From: Actinomycetota bacterium
Lineage (GTDB): Bacteria > Actinomycetota > Humimicrobiia > Hakubellales > JAMDDV01
Assembly: GCA_023488455.1 (NCBI GenBank)
Contig: JAMDDV010000010.1
Span: forward strand, 62,001-126,000
Reading direction: 5' to 3'
DNA length: 64,000 nt
Shown: piece by piece, positions 37,351 to 45,203 of the stretch
How positions within the stretch are numbered: the first letter of the stretch is position 1
How the letters are laid out: the number at the start of each line of letters is the position of its first letter
The notes under the pieces: model-generated
What the model was told of the DNA's origin: nothing
Seen by the model: only the letters and a program-made list of their open reading frames with translations
Databases searched by the model: none
Made by a program: the position numbers and the translations under genes

Positions 37351-38010
37351 ATGGTAGATAAATTAAATCCAAAAACAATGAACGAAGAAGAGAAATATTA
37401 CTCGCTCACAAAAAAGGTGTTTGATATACTGGCTCCTTTTTACGATATTGTGACCGCGCCTTTTTCGAGGGTAAGGAATAAAGTAGTAGGTTTTGCTAAA
37501 GCAAGAAGCGGTTCAAAAATACTGGACGTCGCTACTGGAACAGGAAAGCAGGCATTTGCTTTTGCGAGGAGAGGTTACGATGTCATTGGCGTTGACTTAA
37601 CCGAAGCTATGCTAAATGTGGCCAATAAGAAAAATAAATATGGAAATGTGAAATTCAAAATCGCCGATGCTACAGATCTGCCATTTGAGGATAACAGCTT
37701 TGATGTTACCTGTGTATCCTTTGCTTTGCATGATATGCCATTAAATATAAGAGAAAAAGTATTGAAGGAGATGGTCAGAGTTACAAGGCCAGAAGGAATG
37801 ATAGTGATTATTGATTATGCATTACCCGAGAACAAAATTGGCAGGTTTTTAATCTATCACCTCGTTAGCCTTTATGAAGGAGAATACTATTCTAAATTTA
37901 TAAAATCTGATCTTGAAGCATTGCTCAAAAATTCAGGGATAGATGTAAAAGAGAAATTATCGGTGTTACTTGGAGCAGGCAGGATCTTAAAAGGAACTAG
38001 GATCAGCTGA
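37351..38010 (+). CDS. class I SAM-dependent methyltransferase (UbiE-like)
   Basis: 219 aa. SAM-binding motif I is ILDVATGTGKQAFAFARRG, followed by VIGVDLTEAMLNVANKK, ADATDLPFEDNSFDVTCVSF and LKEMVRVTRPEGMIVIIDY. The last part resembles UbiE/COQ5-type quinone methyltransferases, but the acceptor is not known. It sits between the aldo/keto reductase and a lipoprotein gene and is probably cotranscribed with the former. Confidence 0.88.
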   Translation: MVDKLNPKTMNEEEKYYSLTKKVFDILAPFYDIVTAPFSRVRNKVVGFAKARSGSKILDVATGTGKQAFAFARRGYDVIGVDLTEAMLNVANKKNKYGNVKFKIADATDLPFEDNSFDVTCVSFALHDMPLNIREKVLKEMVRVTRPEGMIVIIDYALPENKIGRFLIYHLVSLYEGEYYSKFIKSDLEALLKNSGIDVKEKLSVLLGAGRILKGTRIS

Positions 38011-38051
38011 TTGATGGCGAACCTGATACATAAGACAGAATGTTATGAATC

Positions 38052-39683
38052 ATGAAAGCGAAATTTTGTAGGTACCTTTTTTCAGTTGGGATACTGTTGT
38101 TCACGATCTTTTTCCTTGCTGGCTGTGTTGGCAAAATAAGCCCAAAAGTGAGGCATACGCAAAAGCCAGATCTATCACAAGAATCTCAAGATGAAGGTAT
38201 AGCAAACTCTTCAAAAAATGAAATCCTTATAGGTATGGAGTATGCAATGCCAGGACTGGCAAAAACCTTTGTCACCATAGGTGTGCCTGCTGTCAAGTAC
38301 TTGCCCGATGAGATCTCCTGGGGGAAGATACAGCCCACGGAGAATTCTCCGTTAGATTTTAGTAGAATGGATCGATATGTTAAGGAATACCAGAACGCTG
38401 GATTCAAGGAGCTATGGATAACTCTCAAGACAAGGGATAGCTGGGCAGTAGTAGATCCTCGCAACAATTTTTCCCCAAAACCTGAATATCTTGATGCCTA
38501 TGAAGCCTGGGTGCGCGCCGTTGTTGAGCGATATGATATGGATGGAAATGATGATATGCCTGGTTTAAAGTCTCCTGTTAAATATTATGAAATAGGTAGC
38601 GAGTTTTCAAGTTATGAGCCTGAACCAGTTTCTGACTACATCACTATGCTTGAGCGAGCTTATCGAGGTGCGCATGATGCCTCAGATAATGTCATTGTGA
38701 TGCATGCGCCGTTTCTAGTAACAACTGCTTTTAAAGATCATCCCGGGCCAGAGCAATATGAAGATAGTTTCAAAGTAGTGGATAAACGCATCATGACGCA
38801 TTCATTGGAGGATATTAGAAGTATCCTTGATCGGCAGGATATTTTTGATGCAGTTAATTTTCATTCACTTGGAGATCCCTATGAAATAGAAGATACAGTT
38901 AAGTGGCTTAACTATGAGATGAAGCAGCGTGGATACCATAAGTCTATTGTTATTTCTGATACCGCAGCAACGCCTTTTATCGCCTGGGGACCGGCAACTA
39001 TATATAAAGGAAGCCCTTCGCAATTGGGTATTATTATTCCGCCAGCAACCGAAAAAGATCGCTTTCGCCTCTCGGAATATTTTCAGAAGCTTGTTGATGG
39101 AGATGAAGAAACAGTAAGGTGGACGCAATCTTTTGCTGCATCAGAGATGGTTAAAAAAGTTGTTGTCGCAGCTGAGCAGAATGTTGCTCTCATCAACGTG
39201 GCCTTTATGGAGGATTTAACGCCACTTAAAATGAAGATATTCATGGCGAGCGCAGGAACATCACCGTGGGGCGGTATGGCTCTTACAGAAGTCAATCTCT
39301 TTACCCAGGAGCATACTATTAAAGAGCTTCGTCCCTTGTTTTACGCACTTGGGCAGTTTGCATCACACATAAATGGTTATACTTCACTGGAACGCATTCC
39401 CGTTTCCGATGCTCGTGTTCGACTGTACAAATTTGTGATAAACAATGATCCTCTTTGGATCGGATGGTTTGAACCAGGGGAGGTTATTCTGCCCGATGAT
39501 AGTGTACCACAGGTAAAGTTCTCGCTCGAAACAGGTATATCAAGCGTGATTGTCGAATCGATGATCAACCGTTATGGACAAACCAGTCCGGAGCAACAAC
39601 TAATTCAAACGAAAGATGGTATTCTAGAGGTCGAGCTTACGCCAACGCCCATTTTTATCTTGGCCAAAGATAAGCCTTTTTGA
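38052..39683 (+). CDS. lipoprotein with glycoside-hydrolase-like TIM-barrel
   Basis: 543 aa. The signal peptide ends in FFLAGC, a lipobox. The next ~300 residues read like a beta-galactosidase/GH39-like barrel: a first strand and helix ISWGKIQPTENSPLDFSRMD, LWITLKTRDSWAVVD, YDMDGNDDMPGLKSPVKYYE with the candidate acid in YYEIGSEFSSY, then VIVMHAPFL and AVNFHSLGD. A second acid could not be placed with confidence. Probably a secreted glycan-active enzyme (inference). Confidence 0.65.
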   Translation: MKAKFCRYLFSVGILLFTIFFLAGCVGKISPKVRHTQKPDLSQESQDEGIANSSKNEILIGMEYAMPGLAKTFVTIGVPAVKYLPDEISWGKIQPTENSPLDFSRMDRYVKEYQNAGFKELWITLKTRDSWAVVDPRNNFSPKPEYLDAYEAWVRAVVERYDMDGNDDMPGLKSPVKYYEIGSEFSSYEPEPVSDYITMLERAYRGAHDASDNVIVMHAPFLVTTAFKDHPGPEQYEDSFKVVDKRIMTHSLEDIRSILDRQDIFDAVNFHSLGDPYEIEDTVKWLNYEMKQRGYHKSIVISDTAATPFIAWGPATIYKGSPSQLGIIIPPATEKDRFRLSEYFQKLVDGDEETVRWTQSFAASEMVKKVVVAAEQNVALINVAFMEDLTPLKMKIFMASAGTSPWGGMALTEVNLFTQEHTIKELRPLFYALGQFASHINGYTSLERIPVSDARVRLYKFVINNDPLWIGWFEPGEVILPDDSVPQVKFSLETGISSVIVESMINRYGQTSPEQQLIQTKDGILEVELTPTPIFILAKDKPF

Positions 39684-39766
39684 ATAATGGTTGAATAATT
39701 CCTCATTTTTTGAGTATGTATTGAGATCGAAAAATAAATACAGACAGGTCGAGAGCAGAATTAATA

Positions 39767-40210
39767 ATGGAGATCATGTTAAAGTTATTGACAGTGCTTG
39801 GCTTGGGAGCAATTGAGCTCTGGACAGCCATTCCTGTCGGCTTGGCACTTAAGCTCAATCCCGTGGTAGTGGGCACAACAGCAGCGATTGGCGCTGTGCT
39901 AGGAGCAATAATCGTTGTATTGCTGGGTGAACGCGTGCGAGTGTGGCTAGTACGACGTCATAGTGGAAAAGATAAGAAAGAGCGACATAGGCTTATCCAT
40001 AGAATTTGGCGACGCTATGGGGTGATAGGGTTAGGACTACTGGCTCCTTTACTCACAGGTGCACCGCTAGGAGTAGCATTGGGTTTTATATTGGGAGCAC
40101 CGGCTGGCCGTCTATTGTTTTGGACTAGCATCGGTATTGTTTTCTGGAGCGTAGGGTTGACATTGGCTGGTGTGTTGGGATTAGAGGGCATCAAGACATT
40201 GATACATTGA
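39767..40210 (+). CDS. small multi-drug export family membrane protein
   Basis: 147 aa with about four helices. The opening IELWTAIPVGLALKLNP, VLGAIIVVLLGERVRVWLV and LLAPLLTGAPLGVALGFILG match the Sm_multidrug_ex family. The drug-export role is only a family name; function is not established. Confidence 0.75.
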   Translation: MEIMLKLLTVLGLGAIELWTAIPVGLALKLNPVVVGTTAAIGAVLGAIIVVLLGERVRVWLVRRHSGKDKKERHRLIHRIWRRYGVIGLGLLAPLLTGAPLGVALGFILGAPAGRLLFWTSIGIVFWSVGLTLAGVLGLEGIKTLIH

Positions 40211-40335
40211 CTCTGGACATAGCTGCTTGAAGTAGATAAAAAGTGACAGCAGGATATAAAAAATGTAGGTTAGTTTGATGGGAAAGGCGTAAATTTTTAT
40301 TTAAAATAGGAACTAAGCTGACAATAAGGAGAAAC

Positions 40336-40998
40336 ATGATGTATAGACTCACTGGATACTTCTGGGGAACAATTGCTACCCCAAGGAAGACGTTCCAACA
40401 GATTCAGAAAGAGAAATCTACATCTGTAGGGTTGACTCTGGTTATTGTTTTTGGCTTTCTTGCCGGTATTACCTATTTTGTGAGCTATCTGTATGGTGCT
40501 TCAACTACACTGGAGGAGATTGCCGCAGGTATGTCCGGTGCGGAACCTTTAATTCCCATTCCCAAAGAGACCTACCGGCTATGGGAAACCTTTTTCATCT
40601 TGCCAATGTATCTAACTGCTTGGATTTTGCTTTCCGGCTCTGCTCGCTTAGCAGCTAAAATCTTTGGAGGGAGAGGTTCCTTTAAGGAAAATCTTAACGT
40701 TCTGGGTTTTGCATATTTTGTTCCTCTGTATTTCTTCGTCGTTTTTGATTTCTTTCTTATAGGCCCAGTATATTCATGGAATCTTGCCGCCAATCGTGGT
40801 CTTTATGGACCTGGGATTCAGGACTTTGCTACGGTACTGGGATTTCTTTACATCGCAATTTCATTCGGAGTATGGGCACCAATATTAACCGCCATCGCTA
40901 TTAAAATCACTGAGAGAATTTCATTATGGAAAGCCGTAGTTGTTACTCTAATTGCGATGATTCCTCCCAATGTTTTATTCACGATACTTATCCGTTGA
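40336..40998 (+). CDS. Yip1-domain membrane protein
   Basis: 220 aa. The start MYRLTGYFWGTIATPRKTFQ followed by five hydrophobic helices matches bacterial Yip1-family proteins. The first helix is GLTLVIVFGFLAGITYFVSY. Function unknown. It is the last gene before the patchwork accessory region. Confidence 0.75.
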   Translation: MMYRLTGYFWGTIATPRKTFQQIQKEKSTSVGLTLVIVFGFLAGITYFVSYLYGASTTLEEIAAGMSGAEPLIPIPKETYRLWETFFILPMYLTAWILLSGSARLAAKIFGGRGSFKENLNVLGFAYFVPLYFFVVFDFFLIGPVYSWNLAANRGLYGPGIQDFATVLGFLYIAISFGVWAPILTAIAIKITERISLWKAVVVTLIAMIPPNVLFTILIR

Positions 40999-41047
40999 GA
41001 TTGAAGAGGGGCGAGAAAATGAAGTAAGCTTCAAGGAAAATCAACGA

Positions 41048-41100
41048 GGTTTGGAACTCTTCGTTACTTTACTCCTCGCCCTCAAGAAGAGAGATAAAAT
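41048..41100 (+). repeat. copy 1 of an intergenic hairpin repeat (diverged)
   Basis: GGTTTGGAACTCTTCGTTAC, then CTTTACTCCTCGCCCTC and, after a short gap, GAGATAAAAT. It aligns with the copy at 41797 (TTTGGAACTCTGCGGTT ... CCCCGCCCCTC ... GGATAAAAG). The hairpin is weak in this copy. The interval 40999-41405 otherwise holds only the short frame listed next. Confidence 0.45.
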
Positions 41101-41211
41101 ATGCTAGTAAAAGTGAACGAACGCACTAACTTCATCTAGCACTGGATATACGGTGTCGCTTTTGCTTTGCATATATTTTGCGAGGCGGGTATTGAAAAAC
41201 GTTATTTGTAA

Positions 41212-41358
41212 TTGAAAAAGCGTGCCTTTAGAATATTTGATGAATTGGATAATAGTAAAGAAGTGAATGTGATAACCTACATTGCTCAACCTAACAAAGA
41301 AAAGGCTGGTGTTCCAAGACCGATGAGAGGTAATATCAGTACAATAGCTCTGACGTAA
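41212..41358 (+). pseudogene. short open frame, possibly the 3' remnant of a gamma-glutamylcyclotransferase-like gene
   Basis: A 48-codon frame starting TTG. Its translation contains AFRIFDELDNSKEVNVITYI and AQPNKEKAGVPRPMRGN. The TYIA...AGVPRP pattern recalls the C-terminal part of AIG2/gamma-glutamylcyclotransferase proteins. There is no plausible 5' part upstream. It may be a decay product; weakly supported. Confidence 0.25.
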
Positions 41359-41405
41359 CAGCGACCAATAGACGCTTAATCAGAAACCAAGTAAGGGAGG
41401 ATAAA

Positions 41406-41603
41406 ATGGGTAAAATTCAAGAACAGTTTCTTGTAGATCGAAGCGGCAAGAAGACTGCCGTAGTTCTTTCAGTAGAGGACTATGAGCGCCTTCTAGAAGA
41501 CCTTCACGACCTGTCCATAGTAGCAGAACGTCGGCATGAACCGACGATCAGTTTTGATGAGTTAAAGCATAGACTCCAGGCAGATGGACTTATACAAGAT
41601 TGA
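41406..41603 (+). CDS. Phd/YefM-type antitoxin
   Basis: 65 aa. QFLVDRSGKKTAVVLSVEDY is the typical N-terminal beta-alpha core of Phd/YefM antitoxins, which bind DNA and neutralise a RelE/ParE/Doc-type toxin. The C-terminus (ISFDELKHRLQADGLIQD) resembles antitoxins paired with RelE. A GGGAGG site precedes the ATG. The overlapping downstream toxin frame is broken, so this gene appears to survive without its toxin. Confidence 0.8.
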   Translation: MGKIQEQFLVDRSGKKTAVVLSVEDYERLLEDLHDLSIVAERRHEPTISFDELKHRLQADGLIQD

Positions 41604-41727
41604 GTTTAAGTAGTCAGCCGAGCGAGATATTCGAAAGATTGCTCCTGCCCTCATTCCAAATATACTCAGGAGGATAGGGACTTTGGCTAGTAATCCATTT
41701 CCTCGACAAAGAAATAGAGTTCATTGA
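41584..41727 (+). pseudogene. RelE/ParE-type toxin, interrupted by in-frame TAG and truncated
   Basis: ATG 41584 lies inside the antitoxin end, the normal coupling for such pairs. The frame reads MDLYKIEFK, then TAG, then SAERDIRKIAPALIPNILRR and IGTLASNPFP before a TGA. The S-A-x-R-D-I-x-K pattern matches RelE family toxins. The second half, which carries the YRxRxGDYR-type active residues, is absent. It cannot make a normal toxin. Confidence 0.7.
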
Positions 41728-41796
41728 AAACTGGCTTGAAATTCTCCATATGGAATATGCCTCTCGAATATAAAAACAGAATAAAAGAAGACAGAA

Positions 41797-41855
41797 TTTG
41801 GAACTCTGCGGTTGCTTTGCAACCCCGCCCCTCTAACAGTGGATAAAAGAGAAAT
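41797..41855 (+). repeat. copy 2 of the intergenic hairpin repeat
   Basis: TTTGGAACTCTGC, then the hairpin GGTTGC-TTT-GCAACC (41810-41824), then CCGCCCCTC and GGATAAAAGAG. It lies between the toxin remnant and the radical SAM gene. Confidence 0.6.
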
Positions 41856-41869
41856 CAAAGATTCTGATT

Positions 41870-43003
41870 ATGTACAAAATCTATAAGACAAGAAGCATCC
41901 TCAATATCCAAAAACATTGTGATGGCGGTTGGTTTTGGGTTAAATATTCAGCTCACACTTATACTGGCTGCGAATATGGATGCGAGTACTGTTATTGTCG
42001 GGACGAAAAGTATAATCCGCACAGGATATCACGGGATGCTGAGGTCTCAAAGTTTGATGACCCATTTTCAGAATATATCAGGGTTAAGGAGAATGCTCCG
42101 GAGCTTTTGAGGAAAGCCCTGCAAAATAAGCTCCATGATTTGATATATCTTGATAATTACCAGCCTGTTGAAGTGAAATATCAACACACCAGAAAGATGC
42201 TCGAGGTGTGCTTTGAGCTCGGTTTTCCAGTGTTTATTAACGAGAAATCGCCGCTCCTCTTACGCGATTTGGACATTCTAAAAAAGATCAGCGAAAAATC
42301 TTATCTTAACGTAGGCTGGTCAATTATAACTGCCAGAGACGATGAAACTCGATTTGCATTCGAGCCGAAAGCTCCGTCTGTTAAATCACGATTTGCTGCT
42401 ATGAGAAGATTAGCAGAGAATGAGATTACCACGGGCACAGTTTTTATGCCGATCTTACCGTATATTTATGACAGTGAAGAAAATGTCGAATCAGTCATAA
42501 GGGAAACGAAAGAATCGGGGGGCAAGTACGTTTTGGATTCCGGATTGACCCTCTGGGGGTATTGTAAAACGCATTTTTACAGATTTCTTGAAAAATATAA
42601 TCCAGATTTAATTAAAAAGTACGATACTCTTTATAGAGATTCAAAAGTTTTTTCTGAATACACTGCGCAGGTGCACGAGCAAGTTTTAAAATATTGTAAA
42701 AAATATGATATAACTCCATATATTCCACGGCCTGTCAATTTCTACCCTGAAGAATTAAAGGCCAACAAGGAGATTGCTGGCAAGCTCTATCTTGAGGCCC
42801 GCGAGTTACAAATGTCCGGCAGGGGCGGCTACAGAGAATGGGCTTACAGGAAAGCCGCTTGGGCTATTGATGATTTGAAAGAAAGTATTAAAAAGATATA
42901 CCAAGATAAGGGGATTGACGGCATAATGCAGATCAAAGGGATTGGCAAAAAGTTAGCCGCTAAAATTGAAGAATTATTGAAGATATATGTGAATGATTGG
43001 TAG
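41870..43003 (+). CDS. SPL-family radical SAM protein with C-terminal helix-hairpin-helix domain
   Basis: 377 aa. The radical-SAM cluster Cx3Cx2C is C34-C38-C41 in YTGCEYGCEYCYCRDEKYNP. The following barrel (LHDLIYLDNYQPVEVKY, INEKSPLLLRDLDILKKI, GWSIITARDDETRFAFEPKA) matches the spore-photoproduct-lyase-like family. SPL repairs UV photoproducts in spores; many homologues in non-spore-formers have no known job. Unusually, the last ~30 residues contain a helix-hairpin-helix motif (IMQIKGIGKKLAAKIEEL) like the one near the N-terminus of PolX. This suggests direct DNA contact (inference). It begins the 41.9-44.7 kb run. Confidence 0.82.
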   Translation: MYKIYKTRSILNIQKHCDGGWFWVKYSAHTYTGCEYGCEYCYCRDEKYNPHRISRDAEVSKFDDPFSEYIRVKENAPELLRKALQNKLHDLIYLDNYQPVEVKYQHTRKMLEVCFELGFPVFINEKSPLLLRDLDILKKISEKSYLNVGWSIITARDDETRFAFEPKAPSVKSRFAAMRRLAENEITTGTVFMPILPYIYDSEENVESVIRETKESGGKYVLDSGLTLWGYCKTHFYRFLEKYNPDLIKKYDTLYRDSKVFSEYTAQVHEQVLKYCKKYDITPYIPRPVNFYPEELKANKEIAGKLYLEARELQMSGRGGYREWAYRKAAWAIDDLKESIKKIYQDKGIDGIMQIKGIGKKLAAKIEELLKIYVNDW

Positions 43004-43048
43004 TTATAAATTTGTATATAAAATTATCTGTATCTATCTGGAAGCGTT

Positions 43049-44032
43049 ATGGAGCGTTGGGAAAAAGAATTACGCGTTGATCCAATACCTGTCTTGCTCT
43101 CATCAAATAATACAGCCATTGATTTTTTTGCCAGGCGTGACCTTCTATATGAGAACACAGGATCGATTGAAACCCTGTGGGAGTTACCGCAAGTTAAGAA
43201 AATCCTCAACAGACAGCTCGAAGACGGCTGTTGGAAGTATCCAGGTGGGGGTAAGGAGAACCTTCGCTCAAAAGAGGATTATAATCAATTGGAAACCTAC
43301 CGAGTTTTAGGACAGCTTGTTGAGAAATATGGTCTCAATAATCAGCATTCTGGGATAAAAAAAGCTGCTGAATATCTTTTCAGTTGCCAGACCAGAGAGG
43401 GCGATTTCAGGGGTATCTATGGCAACCAGTATTCATCCAATTATACTGCTGCAATAATGGAGCTTTTAATCAAGGCAGGGTATAAAGATGACCCTCGAAT
43501 TATAAACGGATTTACCTGGCTCCTTAATATCCGCCAGAAAGATGGGGGTTGGGCGATCCCATTGAGAACTGTTGGCGTCAAATTCAATAATGACCTTATG
43601 GCCACTAATACAGTTCAGCCTGACCTGACAAAACCATCTTCACACCTGGTGACAGGAGTAGTCCTGCGGGCATTTGCTGCACATGAAGATTACAAAAAAA
43701 CGGATGATGCAATAAGGGCGGGCGAGCTTCTGACATCAAGATTCTTTAAAAAGGACGCATATCCTGACAGGCAAACTGTTGAATATTGGACCAGAGTTTC
43801 ATTTCCATTCTGGTTTACAGATATAGTTTCAGCGCTTGATTCGCTCTCGCTGATGGGATTTACCATGAAGAACATTTTCATCAAAGATGCTCTTGGCAAA
43901 TTAAAAAATATGCAGCGAGATGATGGTCTTTTTGAATTGAAGCTTTTAAAAACGGGAGACAGAGAGCTGAAGTTCTGGGTGTGCTTAGCGGTATGCAAGA
44001 TATTTAAAAGATTACTGACCATAGACTCTTAG
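43049..44032 (+). CDS. alpha/alpha-toroid protein (prenyltransferase/squalene-cyclase-like repeats)
   Basis: 327 aa. The start VDPIPVLLSSNNTAIDFFAR and the repeats LEDGCWKYPG, QTREGDFRGIYG, RQKDGGWAIPL and MQRDDGLFELKL show the QxxDGxW/F pattern of prenyltransferase/squalene-cyclase toroids. The DxDD cyclase motif is absent, so cyclase activity is unlikely. Function unknown. It lies 45 bp after the radical SAM gene. Confidence 0.72.
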   Translation: MERWEKELRVDPIPVLLSSNNTAIDFFARRDLLYENTGSIETLWELPQVKKILNRQLEDGCWKYPGGGKENLRSKEDYNQLETYRVLGQLVEKYGLNNQHSGIKKAAEYLFSCQTREGDFRGIYGNQYSSNYTAAIMELLIKAGYKDDPRIINGFTWLLNIRQKDGGWAIPLRTVGVKFNNDLMATNTVQPDLTKPSSHLVTGVVLRAFAAHEDYKKTDDAIRAGELLTSRFFKKDAYPDRQTVEYWTRVSFPFWFTDIVSALDSLSLMGFTMKNIFIKDALGKLKNMQRDDGLFELKLLKTGDRELKFWVCLAVCKIFKRLLTIDS

Positions 44033-44070
44033 TATAACGGAATAAAAAGAAAAAGATTTAGGGCTCAAAG

Positions 44071-44679
44071 ATGAATATGAATGAAAGTCTTAGAGTTGCC
44101 GCCAATGAGTTTGCCGAAAGGGCACATGAGCTATCGAGCGTTCTTGAAATTGCAATAATTGGCTCAGTTGCTGGCAATGATCCTTATCCAAATGATCTTG
44201 ATTTAGCAGTCATTATCCACAACCTTGATGATATTGTAACTATAGCAAAGTATGCACGACAGATAAGTAGTTACTACCATGGCTGGGAAGTCTTCCTCTT
44301 TAATGAAGGTCTGTCGCTCCTAGGTAGGATCTGTCACCGAAGAGAGTGCCCGAGCCAGTCAGTTGAGTGCTCTGTTCCTGGATGTGGTGGCCCACCTTAC
44401 TTGAGGGTATATCCTGAATTTGAATACGATGAGGAGATGTTTCTGAGCTCACCTATTGACGTTCTATGGACATCTTTTAATATGAGCCGTTTGCTTGCAC
44501 ACAAAGATGAGTTAGGCATTGTCAAATCACGAAGATACCCTGTGCTAGAAGATATTGAGATAGAATGCATAATTTGCGGTAAGACATTTGTGTTCAGTGG
44601 TGGTGAACAGAAATGGTATCAGAAACGAGAACTTAGCCAACCCAAACGGTGTCCCGATTGCAGAGAAGAGCACCTTTAG
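44071..44679 (+). CDS. nucleotidyltransferase-like domain fused to a zinc ribbon
   Basis: 202 aa. Residues ~25-50 (LEIAIIGSVAGNDPYPNDLD) carry the GS...DxD core of the minimal nucleotidyltransferase fold, with Asp42 and Asp44. A middle Cys/His stretch (ICHRRECPSQSVECSVPGCG) could also bind metal. The C-terminal ~40 residues (IECIICGKTFVFSGGEQKWY and PKRCPDCREEHL) match the probable zinc-ribbon (zf_Tbcl-type) domain. I do not recall this fusion as a described family. MNT-type nucleotidyltransferases often act as antitoxins, but no HEPN partner is next to it. Confidence 0.65.
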   Translation: MNMNESLRVAANEFAERAHELSSVLEIAIIGSVAGNDPYPNDLDLAVIIHNLDDIVTIAKYARQISSYYHGWEVFLFNEGLSLLGRICHRRECPSQSVECSVPGCGGPPYLRVYPEFEYDEEMFLSSPIDVLWTSFNMSRLLAHKDELGIVKSRRYPVLEDIEIECIICGKTFVFSGGEQKWYQKRELSQPKRCPDCREEHL

Positions 44680-44728
44680 GGAAAATCAAAGGAAAGAGGT
44701 TTATGAGTTACAATAGAAATATGATGGG

Positions 44729-44790
44729 ATTTTGAACTATATGGTTTCTTTGAAACTTGCTCTTTGGGTCATATTTCAGCAGATAAAAGA
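44729..44790 (+). repeat. copy 3 of the intergenic hairpin repeat
   Basis: TTTTGAACTATAT, then the hairpin GGTTTC-TTT-GAAACT, then TGCTCTTTGGGTC and, after a longer spacer, AGATAAAAGA. The stem differs from copy 2 but still pairs. It lies in the 241-bp gap 44680-44920, which has no gene. Confidence 0.5.
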
Positions 44791-44920
44791 CTTTACTTTT
44801 CTCTGCTCAAATTGCCTTCGTCAGCTTCTTTTATCCGAAAAAAGATTATTGGAATTTACGGTTAGAAATTAGCGTAATTAAAAATTAAGAAAGGAAAATT
44901 GAGAAAGTAGGGTTGACAAG

Positions 44921-45109
44921 ATGCAAATAGCAAAACAAGAGGTTAGTAAGCTTCTTAAAAGTTTACCAGATGACTGCGTATTAGAAGATATTCAATATCA
45001 TCTTTATGTTCTTCAAAAGATTGAACGTGGTTTAAAGGATGCAGACGCAGAGCGTGTTTACACACAGGAAGAAGTTGAAAGGATGATGGCAAAATGGCTC
45101 GAAAAGTAA
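44921..45109 (+). CDS. small antitoxin-like protein
   Basis: 62 aa. LLKSLPDDCVLEDIQYHLYV with LQKIERGLKDADAERVYTQ and EEVERMMAKW matches the widespread antitoxin family found before ParE/RelE toxins (SLPDDxxxEDIxYxLYVxxKIExGLxD). The stop overlaps a toxin-like start codon. That toxin frame ends after 12 residues, so this is probably an orphan antitoxin. Confidence 0.7.
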   Translation: MQIAKQEVSKLLKSLPDDCVLEDIQYHLYVLQKIERGLKDADAERVYTQEEVERMMAKWLEK

Positions 45110-45132
45110 AATTTTTAGTCAGCTTTAAATAG
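45094..45132 (+). pseudogene. ParE/RelE-like toxin stub (12 codons)
   Basis: ATG 45094 lies inside the antitoxin end. The frame reads MARKVKFLVSFK and then TAG. Position and the MARKV start are as expected for a toxin, but everything else is missing. It was presumably lost by deletion, since no remnant follows in the next 70 bp. Confidence 0.45.
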
Positions 45133-45138
45133 TAAATA

Positions 45139-45167
45139 TTGACAAATGTTGAATAATGTTGTAAATT
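45139..45167 (+). promoter_or_regulatory. promoter and tandem-repeat operator before the HTH-methyltransferase
   Basis: The -35 is TTGACA (45139-45144) and the -10 is TAAATT (45162-45167), 17 bp apart. Between them AATGTTG occurs twice with a 10-bp period (45145 and 45155), so both copies face the same side of the helix. The HTH domain of the downstream methyltransferase is a natural candidate to bind here (inference). Confidence 0.6.
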
Positions 45168-45203
45168 TTCTACACTAATAAATTAAATTTCATTTGGATT
45201 GTC

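Noticed and set aside
41150..41215. Second attC-like element (TATACGGTGTCGC ... TTGAAAAACGTTATTTG)
   Set aside because: Shares only GAAAAACGTTA with the 61.6-kb element; arms do not pair well and the terminal GTTATTT lacks the attC consensus.
42993..43310. Open frame between the radical SAM and toroid genes
   Set aside because: It overlaps the toroid gene in another frame, has no ribosome site and its translation resembles no protein.
44071..44679. MNT-HEPN toxin-antitoxin module
   Set aside because: The nucleotidyltransferase core fits MNT, but no HEPN gene is adjacent.
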